DNA of 64,000 nucleotides from contig JBBQAM010000007.1 in the NCBI GenBank assembly GCA_038316335.1, positions 41,461-105,460 on the forward strand, given 5' to 3'. How positions within the stretch are numbered: the stretch's first letter is position 1; each line of letters opens with the position of its first letter. The stretch is from JALHST01 sp038316335 (lineage in GTDB: Bacteria; Bacteroidota; Bacteroidia; Flavobacteriales; Flavobacteriaceae). A program made the position numbers and the translations under genes. This document shows, piece by piece, positions 1 through 8,378 of the stretch. The notes beneath the pieces were generated by a model. That model made no database searches. It was given only the letters and a program-made list of their open reading frames with translations, and was not told the DNA's origin.

Positions 1-82
1 TGAAATATTGGGGCGATTTGACAATTCAGATATTCGCGGGTGTAATTTACTGGTGTTATAAATAGCGGTTAAACGTCCTGGA

Positions 83-1378
83 CTAGTCGGCCACTAAAAC
101 GAAGTAATTTTTCTTGCCGCGTTGCAAAAGCACGTATTTGTCATTGATTAGGTCTTCTGTTTTGATTTGATAATCTTCTTGTACCTTTTCCTTATTGACC
201 GAGATCGAATTCTGTTTCAGTTCCCTACGGGCCTCACTGTTTGAGGACAAAAATCCTGTTTTGTCAGCAAGTGCACCAATCATATCCAATCCGGTTTCTA
301 GTTCGACCCTCGCAATGGATGCTTGAGGTACGCCTTCGAACACTTCTAAAAAAGTTTTTTCGTTTAATTTTTTCAAATCGTTCGAGGTAGATTTCCCAAA
401 AAGGATATCACTGGCCTGTATGGCATTGTCCAAATCTTCCTGCGAATGCACCAAGACCGTAATTTCATGTGCCAACCTCTTTTGCAATATCCTTAGGTGC
501 GGGCCTTGCTGATGCTCTTTTACAAGACCATCTATTTCGGTTTTCGTCAAAAAGGTGAAAATTCGTATATATTTATCAGCATCCTCATCAGAGGTATTCA
601 ACCAGTATTGATAGAATTTATAGGGCGAAGTACGCTGTGCGTCTAACCAGACATTCCCGTCTTCTGTTTTTCCAAACTTGGTTCCATCGGCTTTGGTTAT
701 TAGTGGGCAGGTCAAGGCATAGCCCTTACCGCCGGCGATTCTTCGAATAAGTTCTGTACCCGTTGTAATATTCCCCCATTGATCACTACCCCCCATTTGA
801 AGTGTACAGTTATGCTTTTGATAGAGATATAGAAAATCATATCCCTGCACCAGTTGATACGTAAATTCGGTAAATGACATCCCGTCCTTCGCTTCTGCAG
901 AAAGGCGCTTTTTGACCGAATCCTTGGCCATCATGTAATTGACCGTAATATGTTTGCCAACATCCCTTATAAAATCTAAAAAGGAAAAATTCTTCATCCA
1001 ATCATAATTATTTACAAGGACGGCGGCATTGGGAGCATCACTATTAAAATCCAAAAAACGTGAAAGTTGTTCCTTCAAGGCGTGCTGATTCTGTCGCAAA
1101 GTGGCTTCATCCAACAAATTCCGCTCGGTCGATTTTCCGGAAGGATCGCCGATCATGCCCGTAGCCCCGCCCACCAAAGCCATCGGCTTGTGACCCGACA
1201 ATTGAAAATGACGCAACATCATAACACTTACCAAATGGCCAATATGCAACGAATCTGCAGTGGGATCGATCCCGACATAGGCAGTCTGCATGCCACTCAG
1301 TAGATGTTCTTCGGTTCCTGGCATGGCATCGTGTATCATACCTCGCCATTTTAATTCTTCCACAAAATTCAAAGCCAT
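83..1378 (-). CDS. tyrS: tyrosyl-tRNA synthetase
   Basis: Class I aminoacyl-tRNA synthetase that charges tRNA-Tyr in the cytoplasm. The protein has the HIGH signature as HIGH at residues 45-48, the tyrosine/tRNA-handling stretch QMGGSDQWGN near residue 194-203, and KFGKT at 234-238 in place of KMSKS, as is usual for bacterial TyrS. The last ~70 residues look like an S4 RNA-binding domain. The reading frame is open nine codons further upstream, but I chose the ATG at 1378 because MALNF matches the usual TyrS N-terminus and a TATATTTG promoter box lies at 1403-1410, leaving no room for the longer form. About 431 residues, normal for the family. It is divergent from the epimerase gene. Confidence 0.97.
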   Translation of the reverse strand: MALNFVEELKWRGMIHDAMPGTEEHLLSGMQTAYVGIDPTADSLHIGHLVSVMMLRHFQLSGHKPMALVGGATGMIGDPSGKSTERNLLDEATLRQNQHALKEQLSRFLDFNSDAPNAAVLVNNYDWMKNFSFLDFIRDVGKHITVNYMMAKDSVKKRLSAEAKDGMSFTEFTYQLVQGYDFLYLYQKHNCTLQMGGSDQWGNITTGTELIRRIAGGKGYALTCPLITKADGTKFGKTEDGNVWLDAQRTSPYKFYQYWLNTSDEDADKYIRIFTFLTKTEIDGLVKEHQQGPHLRILQKRLAHEITVLVHSQEDLDNAIQASDILFGKSTSNDLKKLNEKTFLEVFEGVPQASIARVELETGLDMIGALADKTGFLSSNSEARRELKQNSISVNKEKVQEDYQIKTEDLINDKYVLLQRGKKNYFVLVAD

Positions 1379-1402
1379 TCTATTTTTAATGATTAATTGT
1401 TG

Positions 1403-1410
1403 CAAATATA
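1403..1410 (-). promoter_or_regulatory. -7 promoter box of tyrS
   Basis: On the minus strand this reads TATATTTG, a full match to the TAnnTTTG element of Bacteroidota sigma-A promoters. It sits about 25 bp upstream of the chosen tyrS start. No TTG -33 element is obvious at the usual spacing, so the call rests on the -7 box only. Confidence 0.5.
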
Positions 1411-1477
1411 AAGGAAAACGAACGCTATACGTTGGCTAAAAATTGAATAAATCCCAACCGAATCCCTAAATTTACAT

Positions 1478-2485
1478 ATGGTTTTGGTCACAGGAGGTTC
1501 AGGTTTGGTGGGTTCTCACTTGCTATTGCGATTGCTTCAGGACAACATGCGCGTTCGCGCAATTTATCGTGAAGGCAGTAATTTGGCAAGGGTCGAAAAC
1601 GTCTTTTCATATTATACCCAGAACGCCTCCGACCTTTTTTCCAAAATTGAATGGGTAAAGGCAGATCTTAACGATATCCCAGCATTGGAAGCCGCTTTTC
1701 AAAATATAGAAGTTGTTTACCATACCGCCGCGTTCATTTCTTTTGATCCCCATCACTATAAAAAGTTACAAAAGATAAACACCGAAGGCACTGCGAACAT
1801 CATCAACCTCTGCCTCGCCAAAAAAATAAAAAAACTCTGTTACATTAGTACCATAGGCGCTATTGGAAAAAGCATGAACGGTGCTATGGCCAATGAGGAA
1901 AACGAATGGATCGCGCAAGATACCAACGTTTATGCCATTACAAAACATGCGGCGGAAATGGAAGTATGGCGAGGAATTCAGGAGGGCCTCACCGCCATAA
2001 TCGTCAATCCTGGGGTTATCGTGGGACCCGGATTTTGGGGAAGTGGGAGCGGTGAATTATTTACAACCGCCAATAAGGGATATGCATATTACCCACCGGG
2101 AGGAACAGGATTCATTTCTGTAAACGATGTCATCAAAACGATTCGGTATTTGATGGATTCGACCCAAAAGAACGAGCGGTTTATCCTTGTCGCTAAAAAT
2201 CTTCAATTTAAAGAAATCCTAACGCTGATAACCCAGGCTTTAGGCAGATCTAAACCCACAAAACAGTTGAAATATTGGCAGTTACAAATCGGTCGTTCTA
2301 TTGATTGGGCGGTGAATGTTTTTACGGGCAGGGGTCGGCGAATTACGAAAAGTACGATAAGGTCCTTACATGAAAGAGACCTGTACGCCAATGACAAAAT
2401 TAAGAAAATACTCCCTTTCGAATTTGAGCCCTTGGCAAGTGTAATTACGTTCTGCTGTGCGAAATTCAAGGAAGGGAATCTGTAG
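1478..2485 (+). CDS. NAD-dependent epimerase/dehydratase family protein
   Basis: Extended short-chain dehydrogenase (335 aa). The N-terminal Rossmann fold shows GGSGLVG at residues 6-12 and the catalytic pair appears as YAITK near residues 151-155. The substrate cannot be read from sequence; homologues in Bacteroidota are usually called NAD-dependent epimerase, dihydroflavonol reductase-like or 3-beta-HSD-like. The 3' end overlaps the convergent DUF4296 gene by 20 bp. Start is the only ATG before the Rossmann motif. Confidence 0.88.
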   Translation: MVLVTGGSGLVGSHLLLRLLQDNMRVRAIYREGSNLARVENVFSYYTQNASDLFSKIEWVKADLNDIPALEAAFQNIEVVYHTAAFISFDPHHYKKLQKINTEGTANIINLCLAKKIKKLCYISTIGAIGKSMNGAMANEENEWIAQDTNVYAITKHAAEMEVWRGIQEGLTAIIVNPGVIVGPGFWGSGSGELFTTANKGYAYYPPGGTGFISVNDVIKTIRYLMDSTQKNERFILVAKNLQFKEILTLITQALGRSKPTKQLKYWQLQIGRSIDWAVNVFTGRGRRITKSTIRSLHERDLYANDKIKKILPFEFEPLASVITFCCAKFKEGNL

Positions 2486-2894
2486 GTTTGTTCACTTCTT
2501 CCATATTCAATTTCTTCTTTTCCTGTAATTCAATTTGATGTAGGCTATCCCTTAATTTTTTGGCCAATTCCATTTCCTTTTTTTTCAGGTCCAATTTTGA
2601 TTCGACAGCTTGATATATAGCCTCGTACTCGAGCGGAATGGAGGCATAATACCGATCACTGTCAACAAACTGGGCACTGTCTACACGATATCGTGTCAGC
2701 ACATATTCAGTAGGCCTAAAATCAGTGTCCTTGATTAATGATTTATTGGCCGTTATGGCCGCGTTTGCGATTGCCATATCAGCGAGTATCGCAACCATTT
2801 TGTTTTTTTCAATGAGATTATCAGGCTTATCCAACAAATTTTCATTGCAGGAAGTCAAGCCCAATAGCATCAAAAAACAAATATATTTCATCAT
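2466..2894 (-). CDS. DUF4296 domain lipoprotein
   Basis: Small exported lipoprotein of 142 aa. It begins with a short signal peptide ending in the lipobox LTSC, so Cys16 is the expected acylation site. The body carries the EKNKMVAILADM and YRVDSAQF type motifs of the Bacteroidota-specific DUF4296 family, and ends in a lysine/glutamate-rich helix. The function is unknown. It lies 2 bp downstream of the dihydroorotase gene on the same strand, so the two are probably co-transcribed. Confidence 0.85.
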   Translation of the reverse strand: MMKYICFLMLLGLTSCNENLLDKPDNLIEKNKMVAILADMAIANAAITANKSLIKDTDFRPTEYVLTRYRVDSAQFVDSDRYYASIPLEYEAIYQAVESKLDLKKKEMELAKKLRDSLHQIELQEKKKLNMEEVNKPTDSLP

Positions 2895-2896
2895 GT

Positions 2897-4231
2897 CTAT
2901 CTATTGAATGTTAATCTCATGGCACTTCTTTCTTTCGAAAATTTGCCATTTTCATAGGCTAAGTGCCCATTGACGAACGTATGTGAAATACGCGATTTAA
3001 AGTGTTCCCCCTCGAAAGGCGACCAACCACATTTATAGGCAATATTACCTTTGGTAACTTTCCAAGGGTCGTTCAAATTGGCGACTACCAAATCGGCAAA
3101 ATATCCCTCTTTAATATACCCTCTTTTTTCTATTTGGAACAAGATGGCAGGATTGTGGCACATTTTCTCGACTATTTTTTCCAATGATATTCTTCCTTCA
3201 TGAAATTTTTCTAAAAGTGCAGGTACTGCATGTTGAACGAGTGGGCCACCTGACGGGGCCTTTTCATATAGATTGCTTTTTTCTTCTAGGGTGTGAGGCG
3301 CATGATCTGTTGCAATGATATCAATACGATCATCCAAAACGGCCTCCCATAATTTTGATCGGTCTGCCGCAGTCTTTACAGCTGGGTTCCATTTGATAAG
3401 TGTCCCCTTCGAATCATAATCCTCGTCGGAGAACCATAGATGATGGATGCAAGCCTCAGCAGTGATTTTTTTCTGGGCCAAAGGCAAATCGTTTTCGAAC
3501 AAATCGGTCTCCTTTCCTGTTGATACATGAAAAACATGGAGTCTGGCGCCCGTTTTACGAGCAAGTGCCACGGCCTTTGAGGAAGAAATATAACATGCTG
3601 CCTCACTTCTGATTTGTGGATGGCAATTTATGGGAATAGCCTCCCCATACAGTTCCCTATATTTGGCCAAATTATGGCGAATCGTCGTTTCATCTTCACA
3701 ATGCGCAGAGATAACCATATCAGTATTCCTGAAAATCCTTTCGATGACCTCCTCATCATCGACCAACATGTTGCCCGTTGAGGAACCTAAAAATAATTTT
3801 ATACCAGAACAGGCATTTTTGTCCAATCTTTTTATTGCTTCCAAATTATCGTTTGTACCTCCAAAGAGAAAAGAATAATTGGCAAAAGACGTGTTTTTGG
3901 CAAGTGCAAACTTTGCCTCTAAATTTTCATGGGTCGTTGTCTGTGGAATGGTGTTCGGCTGTTCCATATAGGAAGTGATTCCTCCGGCGATGGCAGCTTT
4001 GCTCTCAGTGGCGATGGTTCCTTTATGGGTTAGTCCAGGCTCCCTAAAATGCACTTGGTCATCTATAAATCCAGGGAATACATGACAACCGGCAAGATCA
4101 ATGACGTTGGCCGTTTCATGACTGATATCTCTTTCGATTTTTGCTATATGATCATCCTGTATTAGAATGTCTCCTTCAAAAATGACATTGTCATTGACAA
4201 TAAACCCATTTTTTAAGATTATACTCCCCAT
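2897..4231 (-). CDS. pyrC: dihydroorotase
   Basis: Amidohydrolase-fold enzyme of pyrimidine synthesis that closes carbamoyl-aspartate to dihydroorotate. Recognisable blocks are FPGFIDDQVHFREPG near residues 52-66, GIKLFLGSSTGNM with the candidate bridging lysine, ISAHCE, and the late metal/catalytic block ATDHAPHTLEEK. The first histidine of the canonical HxH metal motif is Gln59 (DQVH). To my knowledge this is typical of Bacteroidota dihydroorotases, including Porphyromonas. Length 444 aa is normal for this class. It is followed at 2 bp by the DUF4296 gene and preceded by the glycosyltransferase gene at 2 bp, indicating one operon. Confidence 0.93.
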   Translation of the reverse strand: MGSIILKNGFIVNDNVIFEGDILIQDDHIAKIERDISHETANVIDLAGCHVFPGFIDDQVHFREPGLTHKGTIATESKAAIAGGITSYMEQPNTIPQTTTHENLEAKFALAKNTSFANYSFLFGGTNDNLEAIKRLDKNACSGIKLFLGSSTGNMLVDDEEVIERIFRNTDMVISAHCEDETTIRHNLAKYRELYGEAIPINCHPQIRSEAACYISSSKAVALARKTGARLHVFHVSTGKETDLFENDLPLAQKKITAEACIHHLWFSDEDYDSKGTLIKWNPAVKTAADRSKLWEAVLDDRIDIIATDHAPHTLEEKSNLYEKAPSGGPLVQHAVPALLEKFHEGRISLEKIVEKMCHNPAILFQIEKRGYIKEGYFADLVVANLNDPWKVTKGNIAYKCGWSPFEGEHFKSRISHTFVNGHLAYENGKFSKERSAMRLTFNR

Positions 4232-4233
4232 GT

Positions 4234-4962
4234 TTAAAATTTATCTGTATGGAACAAACTTCTCGCCTTCATTTTCAGAACCCCAAATATCGCCTCGTGG
4301 ATAATCGAACTGCTCATTTTCGATTTACCCCGAAGACGGTCTCGAAAGACGATTGAAATTTCCTCAATCTTATAATTTTTTAAATAGGCCCTGAATTTCA
4401 TTTCAATTTGAAAGGCATACCCGATCGATCGAATCGACTCTAGGTGAATATTTTCCAAAACAACACGCTTATAACACACAAAACCTGCGGTAGGATCGTG
4501 CACCCGCATTCCGGTGATCATTTTCACATAAATTGATGCCCCAAAAGATAACAATACTCGGTACAAGGGCCAGTCAACAACATTTACTCCCTTTTTATAT
4601 CGGGATCCCACGGAAACATCAGCACCATTTGCACAGGCCGTGTACAATCGTTCAAGGTCTTGTGGGTTGTGCGAGAAGTCTGCATCCATCTCGAAGATGT
4701 AATTATACTTTCTTTCAATAGCCCATCTAAACCCATGAAGATAGGCAGTGCCCAGACCCAATTTACCACTGCGAACCGAAAGAAAAAGCTTGTCTTTAAA
4801 ATTCTCCTGTAGCCCTTGCACAGCCTTGGCGGTGCCGTCCGGAGAATTATCATCAACAATAAGAACATGAAATTCGGTAGCTAGTTCAAAAACAGCCTTG
4901 ACGATCGCTTCAATGTTCTCAATCTCATTGTAAGTGGGAATAATGACTAGGCGATCCGACAT
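4234..4962 (-). CDS. polyprenol-phosphate mannosyltransferase-like glycosyltransferase
   Basis: Family 2 (GT-A) glycosyltransferase of about 242 aa, resembling dolichol/polyprenol monophosphate mannose synthase. The N-terminus has IIPTYNEIENI and the metal/nucleotide motifs VDDNSPDGT and MDADFSHNP. There are no long membrane segments, so it is a soluble or peripheral enzyme making a lipid-linked sugar donor. The neighbouring GT39 gene at 5152 could use such a donor, though it is on the other strand. I chose the second ATG (4962) because a minus-strand TATTTTTG box at 4982-4989 leaves almost no leader for the ATG at 4971; the difference is three residues. Confidence 0.88.
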   Translation of the reverse strand: MSDRLVIIPTYNEIENIEAIVKAVFELATEFHVLIVDDNSPDGTAKAVQGLQENFKDKLFLSVRSGKLGLGTAYLHGFRWAIERKYNYIFEMDADFSHNPQDLERLYTACANGADVSVGSRYKKGVNVVDWPLYRVLLSFGASIYVKMITGMRVHDPTAGFVCYKRVVLENIHLESIRSIGYAFQIEMKFRAYLKNYKIEEISIVFRDRLRGKSKMSSSIIHEAIFGVLKMKARSLFHTDKF

Positions 4963-5151
4963 TGATTTCATGGTATATGGGCAAAAATAGTGTTTTAATG
5001 GCTGTATGAAAACGGGATAATCGTATTTATCATTTTTTTAAAAGGATACCTAATCGACATAATTCGTAATTTTGACCCGCCTTGGCCTAAATGTTATAAG
5101 GAAGTATTGCCTCCTATTAAGCTTTCGGTAAAATTTAAGATACACAAAATA

Positions 5152-6819
5152 ATGCTTCGAAAATTTCCCAGACTTTTCTTATATCTCCTGGCTGTTATCT
5201 TTATTATCAATCTGGTGCAATCGTATTTTACCGAACTAATTTTTGATGAGGCCTATTACTGGTATTTTTCCCAAAATATGGCCTGGGGTTACTTTGACCA
5301 TCCACCTATGGTGGCCCTTTTGATCAAGATCGGCAGTTTCTTTTTCACTGGGGAATTGGGCGTACGATTTATGAGCTGTATACTTTCAGTAGGTACCTTG
5401 ATTATTTTATGGACCCTGATCGATAATCAAAAAAAGAAGGCGTATGTCGTCCACTTTTTTATACTGACCTTTTCAGTGACTTTGTTGAACGCCTATGGTT
5501 TTTTTACCTTGCCCGATACCCCTTTACTTTTTTTTACGGCTCTTTTCCTGTTGGTTTATAAACGATTCCTGATTCAACCTACCTTATTGCTGGCGACTTG
5601 TTTGGGCCTCGTGATGGCCGCCTTGATGTATAGTAAATACCACGCGATATTGGTTATCTTCTTCGTCTTGCTGTCCAATCTAAGATTATTGGTTAAAGGC
5701 TATGCATGGGTTGCCGTTTTAATTGCTTTGATTGCGTTTATTCCGCATTTCATATGGCTTTATGACCATGACTTTGTTTCAATAAAGTACCATTTATTCG
5801 AGCGCCCGAATGAAGCATATGATTTTAAACAATTTACACTGGGCTATTTCGTAAATCTTTTGGCGCTTTTTGGACTTATTTTTCCTTGGGTTTATCGCGC
5901 TCTTTTTAAAGCAAGGAGTACTGATATGTTTACCAAGGCACTCGTATTTCTTACCTACGGGGTACTGATCTTCTTCTTTATATCGAGTCTGCACCGGATT
6001 GTTCAAACGCAATGGATGATCATTATCTCAATTCCATTGACAATACTGACATTTAATGATATGTTGGTAACCGAAAGTACCCGTATATGGGTTTTCAGAA
6101 TGGGAATGATAAACATCGTAGTGCTTTGCATCTTGCGAATAGGGCTTGTTTATGAGCCCTTATTTCCTATTGCATATGAAAGCCATGGCAATAAGAAGTG
6201 GGTCAGCGAAGTTGCATCAATTGCCGGTAAGATGCCCGTGGTATTTGAAAATTCATATCGCTTGGCTCCTATGTATACATTTTATTCGGGGAATACCGCT
6301 TTTTCCCTGAACAATACTAATTACCGGGAAAACCAATATTCCATTGATGATTCCGAGTCAAAAGTGCAACACAAAAACATTCTTTATCTCTCCCAATATA
6401 TTCCCGAGCGGGATATACAATTTGATTCTTTAAACGAAGGCACCTATTATGGGAAGATTATCTACGATTTTGAATCCTTTCGCAAACTGAAGTGTTATGT
6501 GGATACCTCGAAAATCGAAAGTCAGTGGGGAAGCGAACATAGACTAAAAGTATATAATCCGTATGACGTTGATATCGACCTTACGAAAATAAAATTCGGA
6601 GTATCTTATTTAAACGACTACAAACGTCCGGTCGATATTCTACCCATACCAGCTATACAACCAGAATATAAGAATTTGTACTTAAAATCAAATGATACGA
6701 CGTTTTTTACGTTTAAGCTTCCAAAACCGATCATGGAAAATCCGGCGTATTACAGAATAGGTATTTCTGAAAACGGACTGTTCTATGGCCTAAACGGACA
6801 AAATATAAAACTTGAATAA
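5152..6819 (+). CDS. GT39-family membrane glycosyltransferase (ArnT/PMT-like)
   Basis: Large polytopic membrane protein (about 555 aa). The first extracytoplasmic loop carries the DEAYYW motif followed by YFDHPPM, the acidic signature of GT-C enzymes of family 39, which take sugar from a polyprenyl-phosphate donor. About ten hydrophobic segments fill the first 350 residues; the last ~200 residues are soluble and presumably periplasmic. The frame is open 15 codons upstream from a TTG at 5107, but the ATG at 5152 sits just before a positively charged stretch and the first membrane helix and is preferred. The stop overlaps the next start by one base. Confidence 0.87.
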   Translation: MLRKFPRLFLYLLAVIFIINLVQSYFTELIFDEAYYWYFSQNMAWGYFDHPPMVALLIKIGSFFFTGELGVRFMSCILSVGTLIILWTLIDNQKKKAYVVHFFILTFSVTLLNAYGFFTLPDTPLLFFTALFLLVYKRFLIQPTLLLATCLGLVMAALMYSKYHAILVIFFVLLSNLRLLVKGYAWVAVLIALIAFIPHFIWLYDHDFVSIKYHLFERPNEAYDFKQFTLGYFVNLLALFGLIFPWVYRALFKARSTDMFTKALVFLTYGVLIFFFISSLHRIVQTQWMIIISIPLTILTFNDMLVTESTRIWVFRMGMINIVVLCILRIGLVYEPLFPIAYESHGNKKWVSEVASIAGKMPVVFENSYRLAPMYTFYSGNTAFSLNNTNYRENQYSIDDSESKVQHKNILYLSQYIPERDIQFDSLNEGTYYGKIIYDFESFRKLKCYVDTSKIESQWGSEHRLKVYNPYDVDIDLTKIKFGVSYLNDYKRPVDILPIPAIQPEYKNLYLKSNDTTFFTFKLPKPIMENPAYYRIGISENGLFYGLNGQNIKLE

Positions 6820-7472
6820 TGGAGCCCATTCTTCGCACTTTTGAAAGTTTTGATTGGATTACCTTGCTGTTGTTAGGAAGTCTTGTGCTGATGGTCCTCA
6901 TCAAAAATCAGTTTTATAACCGATTTCTAAATTTCATAATCCTACCCTTCAACAACAAGTACATTTTTATGTTCAATAAGAAAGAACCCTTAATGAACTG
7001 GTTTCAGGTATTCTTTGGTGTATTTCAAATAAGTAATTTGGCCCTATTCCTTTTTTTTATATGGAAGTTATTCTCTCCAAATGGGGACGAAAGTTATACG
7101 TTGATTTTTCCCATTATTTTGGTCGCGATTCTCATTTTTGAAATGGTCAAGCTATTTTTACAATTGGGTAACGGATTTATTTTTGGCAATTATAGGATAA
7201 TCAGTGAGATTATCTTCAACAAGCTTTCTTATTTAAATCATAGTTCGCTGCTTATGTTCATGGCCAATGTGATTCTTGCCTACGTTTTAAAAGACGCTAA
7301 AATTGTCGTTTATATCGCGGTTTTTCTAATTCTCTTGATAAATGTAATCGGTTGGGTAAATGTTGTGCGGATTCATCAAAAATTTATCACCAATAACTTT
7401 TTCTATTTTATTTTGTACCTTTGCGCTCTTGAAATTGCGCCGTTTATTATTCTAGGGAGCTATCTTAAGTAG
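6819..7472 (+). CDS. DUF4271 integral membrane protein
   Basis: A 217-residue membrane protein with six or so predicted helices and no catalytic motif that I recognise. Sequence and context match the DUF4271 family, which in Bacteroidota usually precedes a uroporphyrinogen-III synthase gene, as here. Its ATG overlaps the GT39 stop codon (one base), so translation is probably coupled. The role is unknown; the recurring pairing with hemD hints at a membrane partner of haem synthesis, but that is only inference. Confidence 0.82.
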   Translation: MEPILRTFESFDWITLLLLGSLVLMVLIKNQFYNRFLNFIILPFNNKYIFMFNKKEPLMNWFQVFFGVFQISNLALFLFFIWKLFSPNGDESYTLIFPIILVAILIFEMVKLFLQLGNGFIFGNYRIISEIIFNKLSYLNHSSLLMFMANVILAYVLKDAKIVVYIAVFLILLINVIGWVNVVRIHQKFITNNFFYFILYLCALEIAPFIILGSYLK

Positions 7473-7577
7473 TAAGATGTATGAAGCTGTAACGATCAAG
7501 GGTATTAATTGATTTTAATCTGAAAATTAATTCCTAATGGGCACATGCGAAAATAACAAAGCAATAAATTTTTGTAG

Positions 7578-8324
7578 ATGAAAGTAAAAACAATTTTGGT
7601 ATCACAACCGGAGCCGAAAATGGAAAATTCTCCTTATTCAAAACTTATTGATAAGGAAAAGATAAAAGTCGATTTTAGGCCCTTTATCCATGTTGAAGGA
7701 GTTGATGCCAAAAGTGTTAGATTGCAAAAGATTGATCTAAAAAATTATTCGGCCATTATCCTCACCAGTCGCAATGCGGTTGATCACTATTTTAGGATTG
7801 CCGAAGAAATGAGGTTCAAAGTGCCCGATTCAATGAAATATTTTTGTCAATCGGAGGCGGTCGCTTTTTATCTTCAGAAATATGTCATTTACCGAAAACG
7901 AAAGATCTATGTGGGTAAGATGAATTTTGAAGATTTGGTTGCGCTCTTCAAAAAATATAAAGACGAAAACTTTCTACTACCCTCCTCCGATGTTCTTAAG
8001 CCCATCGTACCGACTACTTTAGATAAGCTTGGTATTCATTGGACCCGGGGTATATTTTACAAGACCGTTATTAGCGACCTATCAGATTTAAGGGATGTTT
8101 ATTATGATATCTTGGTATTTTTTAGCCCTTCTGGAATAGAATCGCTTTTAAAGAATTTTCCCGATTTTAAACAAAATGACACCCGAATCGCCGTTTATGG
8201 GGATTCTACTATTGAAGCGGCCACAGAAGCCGGATTGCGTATCGATATCAAAGCTCCGACCCCAGACACCCCGTCAATGACCATGGCGCTTCAAAAATAT
8301 ATCACCGAGGTGAACAAGAAATAA
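7578..8324 (+). CDS. hemD: uroporphyrinogen-III synthase
   Basis: HemD-family protein of 248 aa, cyclising hydroxymethylbilane to uroporphyrinogen III. It has the two-lobed HemD pattern: early ILVSQPEP and AIILTSRNAVDHYF, middle FLLPSSDVLKP, and late ILVFFSPSGIESL and RIAVYGDSTIEAA. HemD sequences are poorly conserved, but these blocks and the length are typical. It lies 105 bp downstream of the DUF4271 gene on the same strand and is followed by a strong terminator at 8350. Confidence 0.88.
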   Translation: MKVKTILVSQPEPKMENSPYSKLIDKEKIKVDFRPFIHVEGVDAKSVRLQKIDLKNYSAIILTSRNAVDHYFRIAEEMRFKVPDSMKYFCQSEAVAFYLQKYVIYRKRKIYVGKMNFEDLVALFKKYKDENFLLPSSDVLKPIVPTTLDKLGIHWTRGIFYKTVISDLSDLRDVYYDILVFFSPSGIESLLKNFPDFKQNDTRIAVYGDSTIEAATEAGLRIDIKAPTPDTPSMTMALQKYITEVNKK

Positions 8325-8349
8325 ATAGCGTCTACTTAAAAAGAATAAA

Positions 8350-8377
8350 AACCCTTTGGAAACCCAAAGGGTTTTTT
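8350..8377. terminator. bidirectional intrinsic terminator between hemD and pckA
   Basis: Ten-base arms AACCCTTTGG / CCAAAGGGTT around a four-base loop, followed by six T on the plus strand and preceded by an A run that gives T on the minus strand. It sits just after hemD and just after the convergent pckA stop, so it can serve both. Confidence 0.85.
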
Positions 8378-8378
8378 C

